Below are positions 9,328 through 19,042 of a stretch of 64,000 bases of DNA, piece after piece. Location: positions 821,262 to 885,261 of the forward strand of contig NZ_CP016604.1 of assembly GCF_009684715.1 (NCBI RefSeq), read 5' to 3'. A model generated the notes under the pieces. The model was not told the DNA's origin and ran no database searches. It was given only the letters and a program-made list of their open reading frames with translations. The stretch's first letter is position 1. Every line of letters begins with the position of its first letter. Source of the DNA: Otariodibacter oris (lineage in GTDB: Bacteria; Pseudomonadota; Gammaproteobacteria; Enterobacterales; Pasteurellaceae). Made by a program: the position numbers and the translations under genes.

Positions 9328-11766
9328 ATGACCATAAAATTTAAAAAAAATCAATTAGCATTAGTATTTCCTATCTTATTAGCAGCTTGTACAGGTAAAG
9401 GAAGTTTTGATTCTAATGTTGTAGAAAAAAATATTGATATTCAGCCAAACATAAATACGAATGAAAATCTTGATAATGGTTCAACAGAATCAGTTTCCGC
9501 TGATAATGCTAAAGAATCAATGTTGGGTAAAGAATTGGGATTAGTTCGTAGAAATCAACAAGATTTTGTGCTTCGTAATGGAAAAACTATTGAAGATGTG
9601 ATCATCATCAATGATATCGTAAATGGTGAACAATCTTATAAAGCATCTAGAATGGCTGATGCTCCCCTAAAACAAAATGATATTGTAGAGAGAAGTAATA
9701 ATTTATTTAAACCTAAAGATGGATATTCACATATTGATTTTGGGATCGAGAATATGAAAAATTCTCTTTCATCAGTGGAAAATGATGATGGTAATCTCAT
9801 ATATGAAAGTGTTGATAGCCCTTTTAAAGCATATTACCAAGGCGATCTCTCTTCTCAGTCACTTCCTACCGCACCAGAAGTAATGTATGAAGGAGAATGG
9901 GCATTCATTACTGATGCAAAATCCTTTAGAAATTCATTAGATGTCGTCAGTTCTAAATATTATGTAAATACATTTAAAGCTGGCGATTATTTTAGTGCTA
10001 ATTCAAATAATGAGGAAAATGCCACGCACAGTAGCCGATTTACTGTCAATTTTAATGATAAAACTTTAGTCGGTGAATTGGGTAGAACCTTAGATGGAAA
10101 TTATGTTGTTCGTTATAACATTATTGATGGAGAAATTGTGGGTAATCGCTTTACTGGAAAGGCAGTACCTACTGTAAATGATCGTCAAAAAGAGCAATAT
10201 TTTTATGCCGACTCTGATTCTGTTGAGGGGGGATTCTATGGTGACAATGCAGAAGAATTAGCGGGAAGTTTCTTTGCAAATGATGGCTCTTTATTTGCTG
10301 TATTTGGTGCTAAAACAAATGCTTCTATAGCGAATTTATCTCCAGAGGATATATCAGAGGCATTTAAAATTAAAATTGATGACAATACTATCAATGCTTC
10401 TGCCATGGCTAATTTTATTGGAATATCAAAATTAGTTGTAGATGGTAAAGCTGTACCTCTCGTTAAATCTAAATCATTCACTAGTGCTACTTTAAATCCT
10501 GAAACAGATAATAAAGTCGATGTACATTATACATTCTTAGATAATGTTAGTTTTGGTTCATTTAGCCATACTAGTTCTGAAGATCAAAATAATACAAGTG
10601 CAATTGATGAAGCATCATTATCAGAAAGATCTAAAAGTCACATCGCTGTTGTTCGACAAGTTATTGATACTTATACGGGGACAGAGAGTAATTTATTTTA
10701 TGAGTTATATAATGCAGGAGCAGATGATGATGACTTTAATCGCCTAAGATTTGCAATAGATGTTGTACTGAAAAATGACAGCACTAAATTAGATGATACA
10801 CAAAAATCAAAATTGGAATATGTGAGAAACGAAATTTTCGAGTATATGACTGATGAATTAAAGAAAAAGATCGTCAAAGAGCTTAATGATGACAATGATC
10901 GCGCTACTAGCAATCCAACTTTAGATACAGCATCTTCTGAAGAAGAACGAAATAGAATATTTGAAGAAGGGCATTATTATAGTAATGATGAAGACGGAGT
11001 TAAATTACTGTATGGAGAATTATATTCCGAAAAAACGAATGAATATTATCCATATAGTGAATTTAAATCTGATCTTGCAAGTATAAAAGAAAGAGTTGCT
11101 AGTGAGTTAAATGCTAGAGAACGAGATATGTCTCTTTTTTCCAAACTTGAAGAAAATATAGCTGAAAAAATAGCATTAGTACAAAAACCGACTAATAGTT
11201 CTTTAGGTAACTATTTGTTCTTACAAGGACTTAAAACACCTGTCGATAAAATGCCAACGGCTCAATCATTTGAATATAGAGGAAATTGGTATGGTTATTT
11301 CGATGGAAGAACTCAGGTTTCCGAAGGAAACCAAGCTAATGGTGCCACAACAGAGAGAAGAGTTAGAAGTGATGCTCTTAGCACGGCACCTACGGAAAGA
11401 AAAGCATTCTTCTTAGCTAATTTTGCAGATAAATCTTTAAATGGCTATCTCAGCGATAATGCACTACCAGATGATAGAACTTTTGATAATTTAAAAAGTG
11501 AAGATAGAAACATCATCATTGAAGCATCAATTGATCGAAATACATTCAATGGTAAGGCTTATACCAATGGCTCTGGTATCGTTTTAGAAAAAGGGACTAA
11601 CGGCAATACAGCGACGCCGAGAATGGTATTTAACTCGGATGGTGCTGATGTTAAAGGTGCATTTTTTGGTAATGAGGCTCAAGCATTAGGTGGAAAAATC
11701 CATTATGAGAATTCATCAACAAAAGAAAAAGCAGAAATAGTATTTGGCGCAGAAAAAGTTAAGTAA
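9328..11766 (+). CDS. tbpB: TbpB/LbpB-family surface lipoprotein with large central insertion
   Basis: Outer-membrane lipoprotein that captures an iron-loaded host glycoprotein (transferrin or lactoferrin) for the adjacent receptor. The chosen ATG at 9328 gives a signal peptide with lipobox LLAAC (Cys21); an upstream in-frame TTG at 9274 falls inside the Fur box. The N-lobe barrel ends near residue 325 with the family signature AVFGAK. A C-lobe handle follows (KLVVDGKAVPL), and the C-lobe barrel runs from YLFLQGLKTPVDKMPT (near 627) to AEIVFGAEK. Between about 415 and 625 lies a charged, apparently helical stretch with runs such as ADDDDF and SSEEERNRIFEE. It makes the protein 812 residues against roughly 550-700 for most TbpB. 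The ligand is not certain, and an LbpB-type lactoferrin role is possible. Confidence 0.82.
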   Translation: MTIKFKKNQLALVFPILLAACTGKGSFDSNVVEKNIDIQPNINTNENLDNGSTESVSADNAKESMLGKELGLVRRNQQDFVLRNGKTIEDVIIINDIVNGEQSYKASRMADAPLKQNDIVERSNNLFKPKDGYSHIDFGIENMKNSLSSVENDDGNLIYESVDSPFKAYYQGDLSSQSLPTAPEVMYEGEWAFITDAKSFRNSLDVVSSKYYVNTFKAGDYFSANSNNEENATHSSRFTVNFNDKTLVGELGRTLDGNYVVRYNIIDGEIVGNRFTGKAVPTVNDRQKEQYFYADSDSVEGGFYGDNAEELAGSFFANDGSLFAVFGAKTNASIANLSPEDISEAFKIKIDDNTINASAMANFIGISKLVVDGKAVPLVKSKSFTSATLNPETDNKVDVHYTFLDNVSFGSFSHTSSEDQNNTSAIDEASLSERSKSHIAVVRQVIDTYTGTESNLFYELYNAGADDDDFNRLRFAIDVVLKNDSTKLDDTQKSKLEYVRNEIFEYMTDELKKKIVKELNDDNDRATSNPTLDTASSEEERNRIFEEGHYYSNDEDGVKLLYGELYSEKTNEYYPYSEFKSDLASIKERVASELNARERDMSLFSKLEENIAEKIALVQKPTNSSLGNYLFLQGLKTPVDKMPTAQSFEYRGNWYGYFDGRTQVSEGNQANGATTERRVRSDALSTAPTERKAFFLANFADKSLNGYLSDNALPDDRTFDNLKSEDRNIIIEASIDRNTFNGKAYTNGSGIVLEKGTNGNTATPRMVFNSDGADVKGAFFGNEAQALGGKIHYENSSTKEKAEIVFGAEKVK

Positions 11767-11779
11767 ATAAGGAAATAAT

Positions 11780-14542
11780 ATGCGTAATCAATTCAAAAAA
11801 AATCCATTTATGTATTCTACTCTGTATGTGGCAATTTTTATTGTGCCTTTTATTATAGATTCTGTTCATGCGGCTGATGATGTAAAGCAATTGAGTGATG
11901 TTCAAGTTACGGGAAAAAGGAAAGTAAACCGTAAAGATAATGAAGTCACTGGATTAGGAAAAATCGTTAAAACGAGTGATGTTATTAGCAGAGAGCAAGT
12001 TTTAGGTATAAGAGATTTAGTTAGATATGATCCAGGTATTGCTGTAGTTGAACAAGGGCGAGGAGCCTCGGTTGGTTATTCTATTCGTGGAGTAGATAAG
12101 AATAGGGTTGCGATTGTTGTTGATGGATTACCTCAAGTGCAATCTTATGTAATGCAAAGAGAAAGTGGTTCTAATCGTCGAGGTGGCGGTTCCATTAATG
12201 AAGTAGAGAACGAGAATATAGCTGCTATTGAAATAAGTAAGGGAGCGAGTTCTTCTGAATATGGTAGTGGTTCACTCGGTGGTGCATTAGGCTTTCGGAC
12301 GAAAGAACCAGCAGATATCATTCCAGAAGGTAAAAATTGGGGATTAACCAATAAGTCAGCATATAGTAGTAAAAATAAACAATTTACACAATCTGTTGGA
12401 TTTGCTGGTAGAACAGGTGGATTTGAAGGATTGGTACAATATACCCATAAAAATGGTAGAGAAACCCAAGCTCATTCCGATGTAGCTAATACGATGAATT
12501 ATACTATAAAACGTATGGATACAAGGCCTTTGGATGATCCTAATGGGGGGGAATGGTTCCTTTTTGAAAATGATTGTAATGTAAATGTTTTATGTACAGA
12601 GCAACCAAGAGTAGCTTATACCCCACTAGATGCTGCTGGAAATAATGAAATTGTAGAAACTTTATCGGCTAAGGATTATACCGGGAGTGATCGTGCTTTG
12701 CCTGATCCAATGAAATATAAAACAGGATCTTGGCTTGCTAAATTAGGCTATCAATTTAATCCATTTCATTATCTAGGCGTTGTTTTTGAAGAAACAAAGC
12801 AACGTTATGATATACGTGATATGTCATTGAAAAGTTACTATTCTATCAATGATAGAGGGCAGAATGATCCTAGTACTTTACTAAAAATTGATTTTGCAGG
12901 ATCTACTGGCTACTATCCATTAGGGGGAGAACCATTAGATGGTATTCATTCTGGGGTTATTGGAGCCAAATGGGCAAGAGCAAGATTTTATGATGAAAAT
13001 CATAGAAAAGTAAGAAGAGGTCTCACGTATCGCTTTATTGATCCTAAATGGGTGGATAACCTTACATTAGATTTCAATAATCAAGAGATTACTTTAGATC
13101 AGCAAGAACACAATTTAAATTGTTCTGCCTATCCGAATATAGATAAAAGTTGTCGACCATCTGAGGATAAAATCCGTTCGTTTTATCGCTCAGAAAGAAA
13201 TGTATATTCTGAAAAGCATAATTTATTAAAATTAGGAATAGAAAAGAAAGTTGATATATTTTCTACACAAAATACATTTAATTTTGATGGTGGAATTGAT
13301 TATTTTGAATCAAAATTAGAAAGAAAAGATTTGTATAGAATCTATACTGATGTGACTTATACACCATCAGGAAGAGGATTACTATCAAATCCAAGAATTA
13401 TCAGTGATTGGAAGGTAAATCTAGTTAATGAACCAGACAATTGTAATCTTCTCTCAATATATCGAAATTGTGCTTCTAGGGTTATTAAAGGCGATAATAA
13501 ATTTGTTGGTCTAAGAGATAATATCAGAATAAATCAATACCTAGATTTAGGTGTTGGTATGCGTTTCGATTACTATAAATTTAAATCGGATGATACAGCA
13601 ACAGCTAAAAATAGAAGTTACCATAATCCATCTTGGAATCTTGGATTAGTGTTTAAACCGATTAGAAATATCTCTTTATCTTATCGTGTTTCTAGTGGAT
13701 TTAGGGTACCAAGTTTCCAAGAATTATTTGGATATCGTAATCCGGGATTGACTGCAGAAGATGTTGCAAACGGAGCATATCAACCAAGTAATTTAGAGCC
13801 AGAAAAAGCATTAAATAATGAAATTGGTATTGGGTTTAGAGGTAATTTTGGTAGCTTAGAATTGAGTTATTTCAATAATAAATATAAAAAATTGATTGCG
13901 ATAGGTGAAAGATTAGCTCTTGATTCACAAGGTAAATTAAGACCTGTTCTTAATTCTAACCAATACCATAATGCTTTAGATGCAACGGTTGAAGGATTTA
14001 ACTTAGTTGGTAAGATTGACTGGAATGGTATTTGGGACAGATTGCCTGAGGGGCTGTATAGTAATTTAGCCTATAATAAGATAAAACCAAAAAGTGTTAG
14101 TGTTTACGATCATTTGAATGTTGATTCTTATGGGTTTGATACTTTACAACCGAGCCGTTATATCGCAAGTTTAGGTTATGATGAACCAGATCAAAATAAA
14201 TGGGGCGTTAATTTGACGATGACCTATTCTAAGTCAAAAGATCCGAATGAGCTTAGAGTAACTTATCGAGAAGGAAGTGGTACAGGTGCAGAAAGAAGCG
14301 ATAATATTTCTGATCGTACAGCTAAACACTGGTACATTTATGACTTAGTTGGTTACTTAAATCTCCATAAAAATTTCACGCTTAGAGCAGGGGTTTACAA
14401 CATAATGAATTATCGTTATGTAACTTGGGAAGCGTTGAGACAATCAACAAGAAATAGCGTAACTATTTCAGAAAATAACAATTATGCTCGCTATGCCGCA
14501 CCAGGTAGAAACTATGCGCTAACATTAGAAATGAAATTCTAG
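11780..14542 (+). CDS. tbpA: TonB-dependent transferrin/lactoferrin receptor (TbpA family)
   Basis: Outer-membrane gated barrel that strips iron from the host glycoprotein and imports it with TonB energy. The 920 residues start with a signal peptide ending near SVHA, then a TonB-box region (KQLSDVQVTG) and a plug with RYDPGIAVVEQGRGAS, SIRGVDKNRVAIVVDGLPQ and EISKGASSSEYGSGSLGG, closely resembling neisserial TbpA. The barrel contains CRPSEDK and GFRVPSFQELFG and ends YAAPGRNYALTLEMKF, a terminal-Phe signature. The gene begins 13 bp after the lipoprotein stop, so the two form one Fur-controlled operon. LbpA is the close alternative. Confidence 0.9.
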   Translation: MRNQFKKNPFMYSTLYVAIFIVPFIIDSVHAADDVKQLSDVQVTGKRKVNRKDNEVTGLGKIVKTSDVISREQVLGIRDLVRYDPGIAVVEQGRGASVGYSIRGVDKNRVAIVVDGLPQVQSYVMQRESGSNRRGGGSINEVENENIAAIEISKGASSSEYGSGSLGGALGFRTKEPADIIPEGKNWGLTNKSAYSSKNKQFTQSVGFAGRTGGFEGLVQYTHKNGRETQAHSDVANTMNYTIKRMDTRPLDDPNGGEWFLFENDCNVNVLCTEQPRVAYTPLDAAGNNEIVETLSAKDYTGSDRALPDPMKYKTGSWLAKLGYQFNPFHYLGVVFEETKQRYDIRDMSLKSYYSINDRGQNDPSTLLKIDFAGSTGYYPLGGEPLDGIHSGVIGAKWARARFYDENHRKVRRGLTYRFIDPKWVDNLTLDFNNQEITLDQQEHNLNCSAYPNIDKSCRPSEDKIRSFYRSERNVYSEKHNLLKLGIEKKVDIFSTQNTFNFDGGIDYFESKLERKDLYRIYTDVTYTPSGRGLLSNPRIISDWKVNLVNEPDNCNLLSIYRNCASRVIKGDNKFVGLRDNIRINQYLDLGVGMRFDYYKFKSDDTATAKNRSYHNPSWNLGLVFKPIRNISLSYRVSSGFRVPSFQELFGYRNPGLTAEDVANGAYQPSNLEPEKALNNEIGIGFRGNFGSLELSYFNNKYKKLIAIGERLALDSQGKLRPVLNSNQYHNALDATVEGFNLVGKIDWNGIWDRLPEGLYSNLAYNKIKPKSVSVYDHLNVDSYGFDTLQPSRYIASLGYDEPDQNKWGVNLTMTYSKSKDPNELRVTYREGSGTGAERSDNISDRTAKHWYIYDLVGYLNLHKNFTLRAGVYNIMNYRYVTWEALRQSTRNSVTISENNNYARYAAPGRNYALTLEMKF

Positions 14543-14562
14543 TCAATTTGGCTTGAGGTTAT

Positions 14563-14605
14563 AAGCGGTAAGATATGCAAATAAGTTTGCAATTTTACCG
14601 CTTGT
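14563..14605 (+). terminator. Terminator made of inverted uptake sequences
   Basis: AAGCGGTAAGATATGCAA pairs with TTGCAATTTTACCGCTT 20 bp after the tbpA stop and is followed by GTTTTAT. Two opposed DNA-uptake cores forming a terminator stem is a known Pasteurellaceae habit. Confidence 0.75.
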
Positions 14606-14643
14606 TTTATGCTTAGCCATATAATGCCTTTCTTATATGGAGC

Positions 14644-14661
14644 AAAGTTTGCATAAATTCT
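14644..14661 (+). repeat. Right copy of 18-bp direct repeat flanking tbpBA
   Basis: Exact copy of the apaH 3' end (8998-9015). Read in the apaH frame it continues Ser-Leu-His-Lys-Phe-Ser then TGA, so it may be the displaced original end of apaH. A small hairpin (CCATATA/TATATGG, 14617-14640) abuts it. Confidence 0.85.
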
Positions 14662-14690
14662 CTTGATATTGGCTTAATTGAACTTATATA

Positions 14691-14729
14691 AGCATCATAC
14701 TTAAAACAAAGTGTGGTGCTTTTTATTTT
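14691..14729 (+). terminator. Second terminator, possibly the old apaH terminator
   Basis: AGCATCATAC and GTGTGGTGCT pair over 10 positions with G-U wobbles around a 10-base loop, followed by TTTTATTTT. No gene ends just before it, but it lies 30 bp after the right copy of the apaH-end repeat. Apart from this and the two neighbouring hairpins, the 362-bp gap 14543-14904 holds only the clpB promoter. Confidence 0.6.
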
Positions 14730-14805
14730 GCGCCAGTTTTGTCTTGTCTATTATTTAGTAAATGAAAACAATAATTGATAATTTTACTAAATTATTTCAT
14801 TTTAT

Positions 14806-14835
14806 CCCTTGAAATCCCTTTGAATTCCCCAATTT
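14806..14835 (+). promoter_or_regulatory. Heat-shock (sigma-32) promoter of clpB
   Basis: CCCTTGAAA (14806-14814), a 12-base spacer, then CCCCAATTT (14827-14835), close to the sigma-32 consensus CTTGAAA-N11-16-CCCCATnT. It lies about 70 bp upstream of the clpB start. Confidence 0.8.
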
Positions 14836-14904
14836 ATATCAGCGTGAACGAATCCTAATAAGACGATTATTGGGAGATAACCAGAATTAAATATCGAGGT
14901 AATT

Positions 14905-17481
14905 ATGAATATTGATAAATTTACCAGTAAATTTCAAACAGCGATTGCAGAAGCACAATCATTAGCGATCGGAAAAGATCACGCTTACATTGAACCTGTG
15001 CATTTATTATTTTCATTATTAAAGCAAAATGATGGGTCGATCTCACCGCTATTTACTACGTTGAATGTACAACCTGAACGATTAGTGCGTGAATTAGAAA
15101 ATATCATTAATCGCTTGCCACAAGTGCAAGGAACAGACGTTCAACCGTCACAACAACTTATTCGCCTATTAAATCAATGTGATAAGTTAGCACAACAATT
15201 CGGCGATAGTTTTATTTCATCAGAATTATTTGTGTTAGCCGCATTAGATGATAGCGGTGATTTAGGCAAATTATTAAAGAATTTAGGACTCACAAAAGAC
15301 AAAGTGAGCAATGCGATCCAACAAATTAGAGGAGGGGAGAGCGTGAATAGTCAAAATGCAGAAGAAACTCGCCAAGCACTTCAAAAATATACAATTGATT
15401 TAACCGAAAGAGCAAGAAGCGGTAAGTTGGATCCAGTCATTGGGCGAGATGAAGAAATTCGCCGTGCTGTACAAGTATTACAACGTCGTACCAAAAATAA
15501 CCCTGTGTTAATTGGTGAACCGGGTGTGGGTAAAACAGCGATTGTGGAAGGATTAGCCCAACGTATCGTGAATAATGAAGTGCCAGAAGGCTTAAAAAAT
15601 AAACGTGTTCTTTCTCTTGATATGGGAGCATTAATTGCGGGAGCAAAATATCGTGGTGAATTTGAAGAACGTTTAAAAGCCGTGTTGAATGAATTAGCCA
15701 AAGAAGAAGGCCAAGTGATCCTCTTTATTGATGAAATTCATACAATGGTTGGTGCGGGTAAAACAGATGGTGCAATGGATGCGGGTAACTTATTAAAACC
15801 ATCTTTAGCTCGTGGTGAATTACACTGTGTGGGTGCAACCACCCTTGATGAATATCGTCAATATATTGAAAAAGATGCGGCACTAGAACGTCGTTTCCAA
15901 AAAGTATTTGTCGATGAACCAACAGTCGAAGACACCATTGCGATTTTACGTGGTTTGAAAGAACGTTATGAAATCCATCATCACGTACAAATTACTGACC
16001 CTGCAATCGTAGCGGCAGCAACACTTTCTCACCGCTATATCAGTGATCGTCAATTACCAGATAAAGCGATTGATTTGATTGATGAAGCGGCATCAAGTGT
16101 CAGAATGGAAATTGATTCTAAACCAGAGCCTTTAGATCGTTTGGAACGTCGTATTATCCAATTAAAATTGGAACAACAAGCGTTACAAAAAGAAGATGAT
16201 GAAGCAAGCCGTCAAAGACTTGCAAAATTAAATGAAGATCTGACCGCTCGTGAGCGTGAATATGCTGAACTTGAAGAAGTGTGGAAAGCGGAAAAATCAA
16301 CCTTACTTGGTACACAACATATCAAGGAAGCCCTTGAAGATGCTCGTTTGAAAATGGAACAAGCTCGCCGTGAAAGTAATTTTGAAAAAATGTCAGAATT
16401 ACAATATGGCGTGATTCCAAGTTTAGAAAAACAATTGTCGGAAGCTGAAAAACACGAAAGCGAAGATACTGGTATGCAGTTATTGCGTACTCGTGTAACA
16501 GATGAAGAAATTGCCGAAGTGCTTTCTCGTGCAACGGGTATTCCTGTCGCAAAAATGATGGAAGGCGAGAAAGAAAAACTACTCAAAATGGAAGACGTTT
16601 TACATAAACGTGTGATTGGACAAGGTGAAGCGGTTGATGCTGTAGCAAATGCTATTCGTCGTAGCCGTGCTGGATTGTCAGATCCAAATCGTCCGATTGG
16701 TTCGTTCTTATTCCTAGGACCAACTGGGGTAGGTAAAACCGAATTGAGCAAAACACTAGCGAATTTCTTGTTTGATAGTGACGATGCAATGGTGCGTATT
16801 GATATGTCTGAGTTTATGGAAAAACACAGTGTATCTCGCCTTCTTGGTGCGCCTCCGGGTTATGTTGGTTATGAAGAAGGTGGTTATTTAACTGAAGCGG
16901 TACGTCGTCGTCCATATTCTGTCATATTGTTGGATGAAGTTGAAAAAGCGCATCCTGATGTGTTCAATATCTTATTACAAGTATTGGATGATGGTCGTTT
17001 GACTGATGGACAAGGAAGAACCGTTGATTTCAGAAATACAGTAGTCATTATGACGTCAAATTTAGGTTCACAATTGATTCAGGAAACTGCACAAGATATG
17101 AACTATGATGAAATGAAAGAAGTGGTAATGTCTGTGGTAGGACAACATTTCCGCCCAGAATTTATCAACCGTATTGATGAAACAGTGGTATTCCACCCAC
17201 TTGATAAAGCGAATATTCGTGCAATTGCAAGTATTCAATTGGAACGCTTGATTAAACGTATGGCTGAACACGGTTATAGTGTCACCGTAACAGATGCAGC
17301 CCTTGACCATATTGGTGAAGCTGGCTTTGATCCGTTATTTGGAGCAAGACCGCTTAAACGTGCAATTCAGCAATCCCTTGAAAATCCGTTAGCACAACAA
17401 ATTTTATCAGGTAAATTATTACCGAATAAGCCAGTTGTGGTGGATTATCGTGATGGACAGTTTATCGCTGAAAATAACTAA
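14905..17481 (+). CDS. clpB: Chaperone ClpB (protein disaggregase)
   Basis: Hexameric AAA+ disaggregase that works with DnaK to resolubilise aggregated protein after heat stress. The 858 residues contain the Clp N domain (1-145), NBD1 with GEPGVGKT and LFIDEIH, the coiled-coil middle domain (about 400-525), NBD2 with GPTGVGKT and [11 protein letters not shown], and the C-terminal small domain. The upstream heat-shock promoter fits. A second ribosome site and GTG at codon 147 would give the N-domain-less short isoform known from E. coli. Confidence 0.98.
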   Translation: MNIDKFTSKFQTAIAEAQSLAIGKDHAYIEPVHLLFSLLKQNDGSISPLFTTLNVQPERLVRELENIINRLPQVQGTDVQPSQQLIRLLNQCDKLAQQFGDSFISSELFVLAALDDSGDLGKLLKNLGLTKDKVSNAIQQIRGGESVNSQNAEETRQALQKYTIDLTERARSGKLDPVIGRDEEIRRAVQVLQRRTKNNPVLIGEPGVGKTAIVEGLAQRIVNNEVPEGLKNKRVLSLDMGALIAGAKYRGEFEERLKAVLNELAKEEGQVILFIDEIHTMVGAGKTDGAMDAGNLLKPSLARGELHCVGATTLDEYRQYIEKDAALERRFQKVFVDEPTVEDTIAILRGLKERYEIHHHVQITDPAIVAAATLSHRYISDRQLPDKAIDLIDEAASSVRMEIDSKPEPLDRLERRIIQLKLEQQALQKEDDEASRQRLAKLNEDLTAREREYAELEEVWKAEKSTLLGTQHIKEALEDARLKMEQARRESNFEKMSELQYGVIPSLEKQLSEAEKHESEDTGMQLLRTRVTDEEIAEVLSRATGIPVAKMMEGEKEKLLKMEDVLHKRVIGQGEAVDAVANAIRRSRAGLSDPNRPIGSFLFLGPTGVGKTELSKTLANFLFDSDDAMVRIDMSEFMEKHSVSRLLGAPPGYVGYEEGGYLTEAVRRRPYSVILLDEVEKAHPDVFNILLQVLDDGRLTDGQGRTVDFRNTVVIMTSNLGSQLIQETAQDMNYDEMKEVVMSVVGQHFRPEFINRIDETVVFHPLDKANIRAIASIQLERLIKRMAEHGYSVTVTDAALDHIGEAGFDPLFGARPLKRAIQQSLENPLAQQILSGKLLPNKPVVVDYRDGQFIAENN
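15329..15345 (+). promoter_or_regulatory. Internal ribosome site and GTG start for short ClpB
   Basis: Inside clpB the purine-rich AGAGGAGGGGAGA precedes an in-frame GTG at 15343 (codon 147). E. coli ClpB has an internal GTG start at the equivalent place (Val149), which yields the 80-kDa form. Confidence 0.75.
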
Positions 17482-17576
17482 ATGATTGAAGTTTAATCAT
17501 TTGGAGTGTTTTTGTTGCTTGACTTTCCATTGGAATACGAGCAGAATTATTAACAATTTTTTAATATTAATTTAAT

Positions 17577-17712
17577 CTTCAGGGCAGGGTGAAATTCCCG
17601 ATCGGCGGTAAAGTCCGCGAGCGAAATGGTACTTTGTAAGAGCAGTAAGAGTACGATTGAGCAGGAACTGGTGAGATTCCAGTACCGACAGTATAGTCTG
17701 GATGGAAGAAGA
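17577..17712 (+). ncRNA. FMN riboswitch (RFN element)
   Basis: The conserved RFN blocks are all present in order: AGGGCAGGGTGAAATTCCCG, ATCGGCGGTAAAGTCCGCGA, AGCAGGAACTGGTGAGATTC, CAGTACCGACAGTATAGTC and GGATGGAAGAAGAGAA. FMN binding should favour the terminator downstream and shut off the riboflavin genes, the first of which begins 190 bp later. Confidence 0.97.
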
Positions 17713-17766
17713 GAATAGAAAGTGAGATCACCGCGTACAAGCGGTGGTTTCCGTTCATCTTTTTGC

Positions 17767-17803
17767 AAAAGCCTTGAGATCTTACGATTTCAAGGCTTTT
17801 TTC
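17767..17803 (+). terminator. Riboswitch-controlled terminator
   Basis: AAAAGCCTTG and CAAGGCTTTT form a 10-bp stem ending in a T run 55 bases past the aptamer. A small ACCGC/GCGGT hairpin (17729-17745) that contains an uptake core lies between aptamer and terminator. Confidence 0.85.
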
Positions 17804-17901
17804 ATAAATCAATTTACACTCTCATTGGGTGTAGATTCGGCTGTTTATGACCATTCCATTTATGGCATTTTTTTGCCTGCCCGCTTAATTTTTTGAGACC
17901 T

Positions 17902-18987
17902 ATGACAGATTTTGATTATATGGCACGCGCCATTGAACTAGCAGAACAAGCTAGAGGTTGGACTAATCCAAATCCTCTAGTGGGTTGTGTGATCGTAAAA
18001 AATGGCAAGATTATTGCGGAAGGCTATCACGAACGAGTAGGTGAATGGCACGCGGAACGCAATGCGATTTTACGTTGTGAGGAAGATCTTACGGGGGCAA
18101 CGGCTTATGTCACCCTTGAGCCTTGTTGTCACCATGGGCGTACACCACCTTGCTCTGATTTATTGATTGAACGAGGCATAAAAAAAGTCTTTATTGGCTC
18201 ACGTGATCCTAATCCTTTAGTTTCAGGTAAAGGAGCGCACCAATTACGCCAAGCGGGTATTGAGGTAATAGAAGATTTTATGCGAGAAGAGTGCGATCAG
18301 CTTAATCCGATCTTTTTTCATTATATCCAAACCAGACGCCCTTACGTGTTACTCAAATATGCAATGACAGCAGATGGAAAAATTGCAACGGTTACAGGTG
18401 AATCTAAATGGATTACGGGTGAGCAAGCACGTCAAAATGTACAGAGAACACGTCATCAATACAGTGCCATTATGGTTGGGGTTGAAACGGTATTAGCGGA
18501 CAATCCATTCCTGAATAGCCGAATGCCGAATGCAAAACAGCCCGTGCGTATTGTGTGTGATTCTCAGCTAAGAACACCGCTTGATAGTCAGTTAGTGCAA
18601 ACCGCACAACAATTTCCAACGGTGATTGCGACAGTGTCTAACAATATGCAAAAAATTGAGCAATTTCAAGCCTTTGGTGTGCAGGTGTTGCAATGTAATG
18701 AGCAACACAAGCGGGTAGATTTACACGATCTTTTGCAAAGATTGGGTGCAATGCAAATTGATAGTTTATTGATTGAAGGTGGCTCTCAACTGAATTTTAG
18801 TGCATTAGAGAGTGGTATTGTTAATCGTGTGCATTGTTATATCGCCCCGAAACTATTTGGCGGTAAAACAGCGAAAACACCGATTGGCGGTGAAGGGATT
18901 GGCGATATTTCACAAGCGGTAAGATTAACATTGAAATCTACCGAATTAATTGGTGAAGATATTTTATTAGATTATGAAGTTTTATAA
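17902..18987 (+). CDS. ribD: Bifunctional riboflavin deaminase/reductase RibD
   Basis: Deaminates the pyrimidine produced by GTP cyclohydrolase II and then reduces its ribosyl side chain. The N-terminal deaminase domain shows the zinc site HAERNAI and PCCHHGRTPPC. The C-terminal reductase domain includes YVLLKYAMTADGKIA, ESKWITG and LLIEGGSQLN. The ATG at 17902 gives MTDFDYMARAIELA and 361 residues; a TTG nine bases upstream is less likely. First gene of the FMN-riboswitch operon. Confidence 0.96.
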   Translation: MTDFDYMARAIELAEQARGWTNPNPLVGCVIVKNGKIIAEGYHERVGEWHAERNAILRCEEDLTGATAYVTLEPCCHHGRTPPCSDLLIERGIKKVFIGSRDPNPLVSGKGAHQLRQAGIEVIEDFMREECDQLNPIFFHYIQTRRPYVLLKYAMTADGKIATVTGESKWITGEQARQNVQRTRHQYSAIMVGVETVLADNPFLNSRMPNAKQPVRIVCDSQLRTPLDSQLVQTAQQFPTVIATVSNNMQKIEQFQAFGVQVLQCNEQHKRVDLHDLLQRLGAMQIDSLLIEGGSQLNFSALESGIVNRVHCYIAPKLFGGKTAKTPIGGEGIGDISQAVRLTLKSTELIGEDILLDYEVL

Positions 18988-19042
18988 CTTATTGATTTTA
19001 TAAATTGTTTCTTTATTAGAAAGGAATGTGAGGGAAAGATTT

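Noticed and set aside
16212..16751. 179-codon open frame on the minus strand within clpB
   Set aside because: Shadow of the clpB coding strand; Ser/Arg-rich content typical of antisense frames.
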